This document shows positions 12,164-21,185 of a stretch of DNA of 60,961 nt, in pieces. The notes beneath the pieces were generated by a model. It was not told the DNA's origin. It did not search any database and worked only from the letters and a program-made list of their open reading frames with translations. A program made the position numbers and the translations under genes. Location of the stretch: assembly GCA_022560025.1 (NCBI GenBank), contig JAFISE010000180.1, positions 1-60,961 of the forward strand. The letters run 5' to 3'. Positions within the stretch are counted from its first letter, which is position 1. Each line of letters starts with the position of its first letter. Source of the stretch: Stagonosporopsis chrysanthemi. Taxonomy: Eukaryota > Ascomycota > Dothideomycetes > Pleosporales > Didymellaceae.

Positions 12164-13711
12164 TCAGCCAAGCAGGAACTGTCGTATGTTGTCGTCTCTA
12201 AGATTACAAGTTTCGATCCTTACTTCCAAGGCTCGTAGTTTGCGCAAAATCCCCTCAGGCAGGGTCTCGTATTTGACGATGATGACATGTCGTCGAACAA
12301 ACCGATGTTCATACAGCTTGTCATCAGCAAATACTACAAGCCAATTCTCCATCCATTCTTCACCTTCGAGAATCTCACGGTCGATCACCAGCCGAAAATC
12401 AAGATCGGTCTCCAGGCTTTTGAAGCGCAGTTGATCATAGCTCCAACCACTACACTCATAATCCATCCTGCGACTCATTGACATTCGGAACCTCATCCCT
12501 TGCACCTTGCACACTCCCTCTGGCGTCAGCTTGATGGGTCGGCTACATCTCGTGCTCCTTTTGTCAGAATGACCAAATCTGCTTTCAGTCCCTGGTTGAG
12601 GACACCACGATCTTCCACATTTCTGTGAGCTGGTTTCGGCCAGGAGAATTCCAGATGACACTAGCCCCAAATCTGCAGCTCGTCTCACTGCCTCCTCAAA
12701 ACCAATGTCTCGCGTTATGGCAACCTTGTCAGCACCTTTCACGAGTCCTAACATCCCATATACCCTGTCTTCATCTAGCGTGCATGCTCTTTGCCCTATG
12801 GTTTTCCATACATCATTAAGATAGGTATACCTCTCCTCAGCGTAACCCATGTCGTTCAGTACTTTCGTATCCCTCAAGATGGGAGTAGCGGTTATACGGA
12901 AAACCCAACGGCCTTTCACCTTGACATAGGGGAGACTGTTCGGGCTTTTGTACCAATGCGCATGTACATATTCAGACGCTTGTTCATCCGGATCATTCGC
13001 CATTCGTGAAAGAGCCATGATTAATGCCAACTCCGCAGCACTCTTCACATACCTTCGGCCCACGAACACGATTCTACCTGAGAGCAGTGCCTCTTGAGCT
13101 GTCCACACCCTTGAAGCCCACGCAGTTTCTTCCAATGCCTTGACCTCTGAGCCGGCATTCACTGCTTCTTCCTGCTTCAGAACAAACCCAGCAAGTTTCC
13201 AGGTAACTGTTAGAGACCATTCTGGAACCATTACGAACGTGATCGCGGCCTGTGAATAGTACTCTCCCATTCTTCTTGTCTCTGCTTCCTTGTCGGCGGT
13301 AGATGTCTGGTCGATACACCTCTGGTCCACCCAGACAAATGTGAGATTCCGTGGCTCCATCAAGGTCTTCAGCTTACGTAGCATATTATCCAACTGGCCA
13401 TCCCACTGCGCCCATACGTATGACACAGCGGCATAGCGCACCGGTCGCTCGGGAAGCTCCACCTCGCCCGTGTATACATTGAGTAGTCTTGAGGGTTGGC
13501 CGGTGAGATCACGAATTGGCATTCCTCTGAATGCTTCGGTCCAGAGGTTGTAGGAATTGTGCAGTTCTGCTGGCCACTGGGCCGAATCGTGACCGGCAAT
13601 AACAAATTCTTTACCAGCCTTAGCGTAGGCTTTCATAACGCCATCGTCTTTTTCATCAATTTGAACGAAGAAGCCGGGCTTCATTTCTTGTGTTACCATG
13701 TGATTCGCCAT
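12164..13711 (-). CDS. HET-domain (heterokaryon incompatibility) protein
   Basis: Single-exon gene, 515 residues. HET domains are found in fungal proteins that trigger cell death after fusion of unlike hyphae; their fold is related to TIR domains. Seen: the three HET signature blocks in order, YAAVSYVWAQWDGQ (near residue 93), FVWVDQRCIDQ (near 125) and WASRVWTAQEALLSGRIVFV (near 200). The second half carries no recognised partner domain (no NACHT, WD40 or ankyrin repeats). The start at 13711 is the first in-frame ATG and is followed closely by a second Met. Whether this copy acts in incompatibility is unknown; most fungi have many HET genes of unknown role. Neighbouring intergenic stretches are long on both sides. 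Confidence 0.9.
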   Translation of the reverse strand: MANHMVTQEMKPGFFVQIDEKDDGVMKAYAKAGKEFVIAGHDSAQWPAELHNSYNLWTEAFRGMPIRDLTGQPSRLLNVYTGEVELPERPVRYAAVSYVWAQWDGQLDNMLRKLKTLMEPRNLTFVWVDQRCIDQTSTADKEAETRRMGEYYSQAAITFVMVPEWSLTVTWKLAGFVLKQEEAVNAGSEVKALEETAWASRVWTAQEALLSGRIVFVGRRYVKSAAELALIMALSRMANDPDEQASEYVHAHWYKSPNSLPYVKVKGRWVFRITATPILRDTKVLNDMGYAEERYTYLNDVWKTIGQRACTLDEDRVYGMLGLVKGADKVAITRDIGFEEAVRRAADLGLVSSGILLAETSSQKCGRSWCPQPGTESRFGHSDKRSTRCSRPIKLTPEGVCKVQGMRFRMSMSRRMDYECSGWSYDQLRFKSLETDLDFRLVIDREILEGEEWMENWLVVFADDKLYEHRFVRRHVIIVKYETLPEGILRKLRALEVRIETCNLRDDNIRQFLLG

Positions 13712-14670
13712 TGGATCGCCTGCGTTACGGTCTAGCTTGCTGCTGTTTGGTCACCTTCGAATTCACTTCTTCTCGAAACTCAATCTCTTGTGTGAGATGT
13801 CGTGTAAGTGGAATCTTTGTATCGGAGATCGAATGAGGTGGTGACTGGGTGTAATCGGCGCCTTCGTAGACATAGTATTGCGAACTGGATTATTCGTACA
13901 GTTGCTTCTGTGCTACTGTAGCCCAAGACCGTGTTTCCGCAACATCTGACCGCTGGCTGTAAGCTGGTAAGCGCGGCACGTATGCAAGCTCCTTTTCTTT
14001 CCCCACTTTGCCAAGATTTTCTGTATTGCTTTTTCTGTATTGCTTTTAATAAAGCTTGTGTAGCCAAACCCAACCAAAAGGGCCTAGAGGAACGAAATGA
14101 AGTGGTGGAAAGACAAGAAGGATGCTCGTGCAAACACTCCACATATCGCCCCTGGCACGTCCCTCCCTACTACAGCAGATAAAAAGTACAAAACTGTCCA
14201 TCCTCCAAATGCTGAGCCCAGTTCCCATACGAATGATCTACGCGGTACTGGCGCTGGACCTACAGATACGAGGAAAGTTGTACAAACAAGGCAAGCAACC
14301 ATGATCGCCCGGCATATGCGTGCTGACGTGGCATGGAAGGACTGTCGTTCCTTCGTGTGTGATTGCCCCGATACGGAACGCTTTTTGCACTCAACGTGCA
14401 GCCTAATTCGGCCCCTGCGCTGTCGTACTTAGCCGCTGTTCATTTCTTGCTCGCATCAAAGAAGCTTACCATAGGTAGCGGATATGGCTGCCAAAATGTG
14501 CAGACCACTCATGGCTGTTCACACTACCAACATATACTGTATCTTAGTATCTAACTTATATCTAGCCATAGCCATGTATTAGTTAGAAGTAGGTGCTAAT
14601 CAATTTTGTAGGAGAGGTAATCCATAAATTCTGGCGGGCATCGATAGACTGAACTTTGTCACTCAAAAAC
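13712..14670. other. Intergenic region, no gene seen
   Basis: 959 bases between the HET gene start and the 3' end of the acyltransferase gene. Open frames at 14097-14432 and elsewhere look random in composition and overlap one another on both strands. Confidence 0.55.
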
Positions 14671-15813
14671 TCATAACTCCAACTTAACGACCTCCTCCAC
14701 CTCCGTCGGTCTGCCCAACCTCACCACCGCTTTCCTACTCTTCAAGTCCATCACAATATTGAATAACGTCGCACTCCCCGTTTCCTTGGTCTCCAGCCTA
14801 CAAATCGACCCCGGCGCATTCCGCTCATCTTCAAACAGCCCACTCACAGCCTCCCAGCTCGGCTCCACTCCCAGCGCCTGCGCATTCTGCGCCATCGTAT
14901 CCACCCTCGTCAGCGAATCCTTCAACCACACCGTATCCACCTCCCCCGGATGCTCTCTCAGCAGATGATTAGCATGCACAACGCGCCCATTGGTGTCAGG
15001 CTCGCAATGAGCAAACGTCGATTTTGTGAACTCGAGGCCCAGCGACGTGTCCGGGTCGCCGAGCAGAATGTGCGCTGAGGATGCCATGCCGTGGCTTTCC
15101 AGCGCCTGCACTGCGTCCGCCACCGAGGCGCTCTCGAGCGCCATCCGCAGCCCGAAGTGCGCGGGCAGCCGAAGGGGGTCTGCGCCGTGCACGCGGATGG
15201 CGTTGAAGAGGGTCCCTACGCCGGCACTGTTGAAGCCGATTTTGCCCAAGATGCCGGCCTCGGTGACCTGGAGGATGATGGGTTTGTCGGCTTGGGAGAT
15301 TTTGGTGATGATCAGGTTTTGCTTTTGCTCGGTCATCCACTGCGGGGCGTTAGTATTGCAGTCGCGTGATGTTTGTCTGTGTCAGCAAAGGATGGGGGGT
15401 TACGGACATCCCAATTCTGAGCCAGCCAGGCTCGCTTTTCCGTGTGCCAGGAGAGTGCAGTACAGCCGTCGCTGAATAAGCCGAAGTTGATCTCGGTGCG
15501 CACGTTGATGGCTACGATATCCAAGAGCTCCTTTCCTGCTCCGTCGGCTATGCCGCGCATTTCTTCATGATAGGCAGGCCATTTGGCCTTCGCCTGCTGC
15601 TCGAAGGTGGATGCGTGCTGGAGAACCTGGGGCCATTCTATCTTGCAATTCTTGAGAAAAAGCTTCGCGTAGAAAGCGATGCAGCGGTCGACCTGAACTT
15701 TGGCTGCTTGGCCATGTTGGAAACCTATCTGTGGTTGACGTGAGAAGTGAGTGAACACAATGACGTCACGCCCGTACCTCGTAGGGAGTGCCCTTGCATT
15801 CAACGAACAGCAT
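14671..15813 (-). CDS. penDE-like acyl-CoA:6-aminopenicillanate acyltransferase family protein (Ntn hydrolase, C45)
   Basis: Three minus-strand exons, 15813-15778, 15728-15408 and 15339-14671 (introns 49 and 68 bases), give 341 residues, close to Penicillium penDE. Seen: GTPYEIGFQHG at the N-terminus (split by intron 1), then NVRTEINFG and DGCTALSWH, where Gly100-Cys101 corresponds to the autocatalytic cleavage site and nucleophile of the family, then QNWD (split by intron 2), ITEAG/VTEAGILGKIGFNSAGVG, HANH, SICRLE and ATLFNIVMD. Family members self-process into two chains and act on peptide-like amides. No PTS1 tripeptide is seen (C-terminus KLEL), unlike peroxisomal penDE, and no penicillin genes are nearby, so the substrate is probably not a beta-lactam. 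The second donor GTCCGT is unusual but is the only one that keeps the conserved frame. Confidence 0.87.
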
Positions 15814-17259
15814 CTTGCTTGATACGCTTGTGGACTTGCACACTTTGATATATGAGTATTACCGCGGGTTCGATAGTTGAATCTCTACTGTGCCCGGATT
15901 TCATCCTTGTGTTCCTCGGGACGTTCTTGCCCCTCACCAGCGCTGCCATCCGTCATCTCACCCCGCAATGTCGCGTTCCTGCGCTCCTCTACAATTGACA
16001 TACTTTCGTAGATAGGTAATCAAGACCAACTTCCGACACTTAGACTTAAAAATGTACTATCAAATATGTAAATTCAACATCGGACGGGACGGGCAATGCT
16101 CTCAAAGTGCACCTCACCTCGCCCCACAATCCCACCATTCTTGTATCATCATCATGGCACCAGCCATCCTCCTTGTCGGCGGAGCACGCAACACAGACCG
16201 CGGCACTATTGAGCTGCTAGCCGACCGCCTGAAAAAAAAATGCAGCCAGAAATTGACCCACTACCGCATAATCGCCCTAATCCGCTCAACCAACAGCATT
16301 GTTGCGTCGATCGGGCGCTCGACGTCGATAATGTGAATGGGGGACTGATATGATGATGGCGACAAGTCTCGGGGAGTGGGAGCTGGCGGCTGGCGGCGCT
16401 GGTGAGAACGCCAGGGGGAAGGTGCTGGAGATGTCGGTGCGTTGGGGTTGGTGGTGTTGTTCGTGCAGTTGCGGTTGAGACTTCTAGAGTTGTATTCAGC
16501 TATAGAATGGATCCTTAGAATCAAGAGCTACGCAGCTGTGTAGGGTATCCTTGTGTGATAGAATGAATAAGACTTAGACAAGGTTAGAGATCTGAGGCAT
16601 TTCAAAAAACGTCCACGCTTCTGGGTAGTCAGTTCATGAACCTGATGAAGAAACAAAAAAGGAATGCATCATAGCCGTTAGCTCGAAAACTGCTCACAGT
16701 CGCGATTCAAGACAGTGCAGTGCATCGATACCAGCTCTGCAGTAACCATCAACATCAATATCGGGTGCTTCAGCTATCTTCATAAGGAGATCAGAACTCG
16801 AGTTACTCGCACTGTGATTAACCTTTTCCATGCACCTACATCAGGATACGTACACAGTATATCTGTTCGCAAACCGAACTCGACTAGTACATCCATTCCA
16901 CTCTTCATCCGCCATACCCAAGAGGCACACGCAGACAACTGTCGCAAAAACTGGTCCGTGTCCCGCGGAAAAGCGGTTCCCACAGCTAACATCTAGGTAC
17001 ATCGTAGACCTTGCTCGGTGGTCGAGAAGTTCTCGCACTCGAGTGTCGAAAAGCGGTAGATGGCTGACGAGCTGGTTGGGGAATGCAAGGCCAACAGTCT
17101 GTCCCCGGGAAGAGGGTATGTGAGGACCATTATACTGCAGCTCGACACGCCAGCGTCCGGTGTCGAGACGGATCGTGCAAGGACACTCGACGAAGCCGTC
17201 ACAGCGCCACATTGCGCACCAACGGCCTCGCCCTCATTTACAGAGAAGCAGAAGCCAGT
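15814..17259. other. Intergenic region holding an NmrA-like gene fragment
   Basis: 1.45 kb. Apart from the fragment at 16154-16336, described separately, I see only short frames without domain content. Confidence 0.55.
16154..16336 (+). pseudogene. Fragment of an NmrA-like NAD(P)-binding protein
   Basis: A 60-codon frame starts ATG GCA CCA GCC and reads ILLVGGARNTDRG, then IELLADRLKK and HYRIIALIRSTNS. That is the N-terminal Rossmann strand-loop-helix and the next strand of NmrA-like proteins, whose loop is normally GATGNTGRG. Here the glycines at the second and seventh loop positions are replaced (Gly to Arg and Gly to Asp), which would spoil dinucleotide binding. The frame then ends and no continuation is visible in other frames for at least 300 bases. 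An A9 run at 16231-16239 lies within it. I read it as a decayed remnant; a transcribed short protein is possible but not supported. Confidence 0.5.
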
Positions 17260-17676
17260 CTACACCGCGTCCGGCCGACGCAACGGATGCGCCTCGGTAT
17301 TACTGTTCCCCATTAGCTTCATCCGTCTTCACCCCCATCTCATCCCCCTCCCGCGATGCAAAACTTACAACACATAATCATCCAGGCTCACCAGCCCCGG
17401 CTCGCTAAACACGAGGTAAAAATACTTCAGCGTCTCGGCCATCCAGAAGCTCTCGCACTGGTCGATTTTCTGGCTCGCGTGGGCCGCCGGCAGCGTCACG
17501 TCCGCAATGGCCGAGTGCGCAATGTCGGTGCGCGTCGCGTTGTCGATGGCGCTGAACATGCGCCAGGCGGCGTCAGCGAGCGCGGGGTCGCCCGTGATGC
17601 GGTAGAGGACAAAGATAGATTCAATGGCTTCGGGGCTGCGGGGGAAATGGGCGTTAGCGAAATGGCTACTTGGGGC

Positions 17677-17740
<64 letters not shown>

Positions 17741-19268
17741 GGATGCGCACCGGAGGAGGTAGCGGCGGTCGCTGATGCGGGCGAACCCGGGTGGTAGGCC
17801 GTCTTCTTTGATGATGTCTGCGGCGTCTAGCTGGCGTTCGTACTCCTCGAAGCCCGCGTCTTTGACGGCTTCGTTCCATTTCTCGGTTCGCCATTCGCAG
17901 TCTACCGTGCCCTGGCAGGGGATGAGCGTGAAGTGCTCGGGCATGATGCCGGTGGGCATGCTGTCGTAGGCCCATATACAGCCGTCGACTAGCTTCTGTG
18001 CCACGTCGAGTTCGTCTGTCCTGTTGAAGATCTTGGCTGCGAGACCGACCATGCCACCGACGAAGCAGGCGAGGTGCTGGCCCTGGGGATCGAGCTTGGC
18101 GCGCTCCGATACGTGGCTGATGGACGCGGAGCCAGCCATCAGGATATCGGCGTTTTGCGGGTTGAGGGGGCGGAAGAAAAGGTGTTGCTTCGCTTCGCGG
18201 ATAGCATTCGAATACAGATTGTGGTACTGGGGATCGAGCCCGTTCAGGAGCAGATGCTGCTTCGGGAAGTACTCGTAGAGCGAGTCGGACATGCCGCCCA
18301 TTGTGAATCGCTTATCCTCCGCGAAGTTCTCCCTGGCAGGGCTGATGCGGATGGGGAAGAGACCAGGAATCTGGGTGCGATCTTGATGCTTGGATAGCAG
18401 AGAGGTGATGCGCGCAACAGCATCATAGTATTTGGCGTCTCCAGTGAGTTGTGACAGGCGTGTAAACTCAAGAGTCAAAGAGCCAAGTTCGGCACTGAAG
18501 CCCTGTCCATCGGCTTCCTGATACGTGCGGAGAGCAGCGCTATCGCGGGTCAGTAAAGCCTGATATTGCACAAAGCCGTACTCACTTCGCCCAACTCCAG
18601 CGTCCAATGGGCATACGATTCGGCGTGTCGAAAGCTGCATATAACATGTCTCCCAACTCGACAGCTTTGTCAAGCAAAACACGATGCTTTACTGCGCTGA
18701 TATCATACGCACCCAGCAATCCACCCAGGTAGCGTATCGTCGTCTCGAACACATTTAGACGGGATGCAGCACTCGTGGTGAAGTCAATGCCCTTGACTGC
18801 CTTCACAGCCGCCTCAAACTCCTCATCCAGGCCCATAATAGCCAGCGTGTCCAGCGTGTCGACCAGCGTGGCACCGCGTTGCCCGAAGCCGTTTCGGAAG
18901 CCTCCTGTCACCGGGGTAACTTCATCCTGAAGCCATGCGTGCTTCTTGTATCCGTTCCAGGAGTGCAAGAACGCCTCTTTCACCGCTGCCTGTCTCTGCA
19001 GCCGCTCTGCCTTGGTGTGTTGCGTTTCGACGCCAAACTCATGCTGTATGCGGGGGATGGGCCTGGGCGTGCCTGTGGGCAATGCGATCGTCGAAGCTAC
19101 TGTGTATTTAGGAGGGATGTCTTTCCATCTCACGGGTCCTTTGACGCCGATTGACGAGGTAGAGGTTGGGAGTGGGAATCCAGCATTCAGCGTGAGCTGG
19201 CGATAGGCAAGGAAGAGAAGTGTGGTAGAGATGCAAACAATTGCAATGCGTCGTATTACAGGGCCCAT
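17260..19268 (-). CDS. GH47 class I mannosyl-oligosaccharide alpha-1,2-mannosidase
   Basis: Trims alpha-1,2-linked mannose from N-glycans in the ER/Golgi. Four minus-strand exons, 19268-18586, 18539-17751, 17635-17369 and 17302-17260, give 593 residues. Seen: a type II membrane anchor (residues about 5-23), GQRGATLVDTLDTLAIMG, AELGSLTLEFTRLSQLTGD, RPEAIESIFVLYRITGD (split by intron 2) and CESFWMAETLKYFYLVFS. The last exon is only 43 bases. It supplies NTEAHPLRR, whose Thr is the calcium ligand of the family; stopping at the in-frame TAA at 17365 would lose it. The GTAAGT donor at 17368 and a CAG acceptor restore it. Intron 2 (17636-17750) contains a 61-base C run on the coding strand. ER-type versus Golgi-type is not decided from sequence alone. 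Confidence 0.92.
17679..17739. repeat. 61-base G homopolymer within a GH47 intron
   Basis: An uninterrupted run of G on the plus strand (C on the coding strand) fills more than half of the 115-base second intron of the GH47 gene. The splice donor, branch region (CGCTAACG) and acceptor lie outside the run and look intact. The exact length in the genome is uncertain because homopolymers this long are hard to sequence. Confidence 0.9.
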
Positions 19269-19719
19269 AGCGACCGATGTGGAAATCTAGGGTATCAAAC
19301 CATCTGCGATACACATGGAAGAGCTGAGAGTGCCTCTGAGAAATAGAAAAGGGATTGTGACTAGTTGAGCAGCAGCCCGGATCAAACGGAAGCAAATGCA
19401 AGGAGAAAGTTAAAAAGTGAGAAAGTGAGCGTGTTGATGAAAAGGCAAGGACAAGGCAACGGAACTGAAACAACAAGAGGCATTCGACGACATCAAGAAG
19501 GGGCAGCACGCCCCCATTGCGGGCCATGGAGGCCTCAGACAGCCCCGAGTGGAGTGCTTGGCTGGATCACGTCTCCGTCCAACGCGTCGTCATCCCAGGG
19601 TCTTGCTCGCTTAACCAGCCGCTAGCAGGGGTAGCCCGACGACGATCCGAGCCGTTACGCAGCGCGTTCACGCCCGCACGCGCAAGGCCCCGGAGCAGGA
19701 AGGAGCAGTCCAAGTCACC
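19269..19719. promoter_or_regulatory. Divergent promoter region of GH47 and MED20 genes
   Basis: 451 bases between the two start codons. No clear TATA box or repeated element is seen; promoter role inferred from position. Confidence 0.4.
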
Positions 19720-20511
19720 ATGAAGTACAGCGGGTACGTTGGAAACCTCCGCCTCCATTGCCCGACCCCTCATACTTGGTAGCCCTTCTAACCCACAGCT
19801 CACAGGCTCTACTTCATCCCCACGCCCTCCGCGCAGCCAGCCGACTCCTCCAGCACCGCCTCCACCCTCATCTCCTCGCTCGAAACGCACTTCCACACGC
19901 TGACCCGCGGCGCGCCCTGGACCCTCACATACCGCCTCTTCCGCGACACCCCGCCGCGCGCCGACCCCACCGCCGACTCCCCAACTCCCCACGCGCACAC
20001 CTACCAGCACTTCCTCACGCACTCCGCGCTCGGCACCAGATGCTACATCCACATTGCGCCGCCGACGGGAAGCGGCAGCGTGGCAGCGATACCGCTCAGC
20101 CAAACCGAGGCGCAGGCGGCGCTGCTGCGCAACCAGTTAGCCGCGCTGTGGAGTCCGCGGCAGACGCTGAGCGTGCAGAGCGGGATTGCGTACGAGGGGG
20201 GTTTGTTCGTGGTGCAGATTGGCGAGGTGAGAGCGCTGCGGGAGGCGCAGGGCGGGGGGGTGAGTAGTCCCGGGGTGGTGGTGTGTGTCAGCACGATTGT
20301 GGGTGGGGAGGACGACGAGGGTGGGGAGGGGGAGGAGGTGGATGTGGAGTATGCGCAGGCTGTGATACGGGAGTTTTGGGGGAAGATCAGGGAGGGGCGA
20401 GATTTGGGGAGGGCGGAGGCGAGGGAGGTGTTTATGGTGTTGAGGGAGGGACGCGCGGATAAAGATGCGGCGGTGAAGATGTGGTGCGAGGGTTTGAGGC
20501 TGAGGGGATGA
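19720..20511 (+). CDS. MED20: Mediator of RNA polymerase II transcription subunit 20
   Basis: Head-module subunit of the Mediator complex, which links activators to RNA polymerase II. Exons 19720-19733 and 19806-20511 (intron 72 bases) give 239 residues. The first exon is only 14 bases and encodes MKYS plus part of a Gly; joined to exon 2 it reads MKYSGLYFIPTPSA, the typical fungal Med20 opening. Also seen: TYRLFRDTPPRADP, TYQHFLTHS and an acidic loop (GGEDDEGGEGEEVDVEY) before the C-terminal helix FWGKIREGRDLG. The length suits the family. It is divergent from the GH47 gene and tail to tail with the RRM gene. Confidence 0.85.
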
Positions 20512-21185
20512 GGCACAGGTTGGGTTGTTCATCGAACTCACAACAGTATCGGGGAGGAAGTGTTAAGAGTCACCAGTATCTCGACCTTTGCTTAGAGCTG
20601 TCGGCTGCCACTGGCAAATGCAACGCTCTCCCAAGGCGTATGCACAATGCGTATGCATGCCTCAAGAGCAAGAGGCGGCGGAAATGGGTCCGGAAGGGGG
20701 AGGAGAGAGTCATGCCCGCTCAGGCATGAGACTTGGCTCTGGCATTGGAGGCTATGGCTGTAACCTAGACACAGCCCAAAAGGGAACATCAGCGAATAGA
20801 GCACGGGACCTCTGACACACAGAAACCACGACGAGCTTGGAATCAATAATTAGATCAAGAGTGACAGCTTATCATTCGCCTGCTATGGCTTACTCGAAGG
20901 CATCTTCTCGTAGCTATCCCGCAGAATCATTAGTACATCGTCCCACTTCTAGGATCCCTACAGATATCTAAAGTACAACAGATGAAAGAGCGATGAAGAT
21001 GCAATTAAGGGTGTAACAAAGCAACGTTCAGATTACAACAATTTAATCGACATGAGATCGAATCAGATCCATACATGAGGCGCCTTCCAGTCCCTAGTTC
21101 AAAATGCAAAGAAAGGGGATATAAGAGAAGTGTCAAGGCTCATCCAAAAGCTAGATGATCCTAGTTTTACTTGTACGTTCAGCTC
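20512..21185. other. Convergent intergenic region, no gene seen
   Basis: 674 bases between the 3' ends of MED20 and the four-RRM gene. Probably mainly 3' untranslated sequence of both; no repeat or RNA gene recognised. Confidence 0.5.

Noticed and set aside
17365..17367. TAA as the GH47 stop codon
   Set aside because: It lies inside a GTAAGT donor; splicing to 17302 restores the conserved NTEAHP end.
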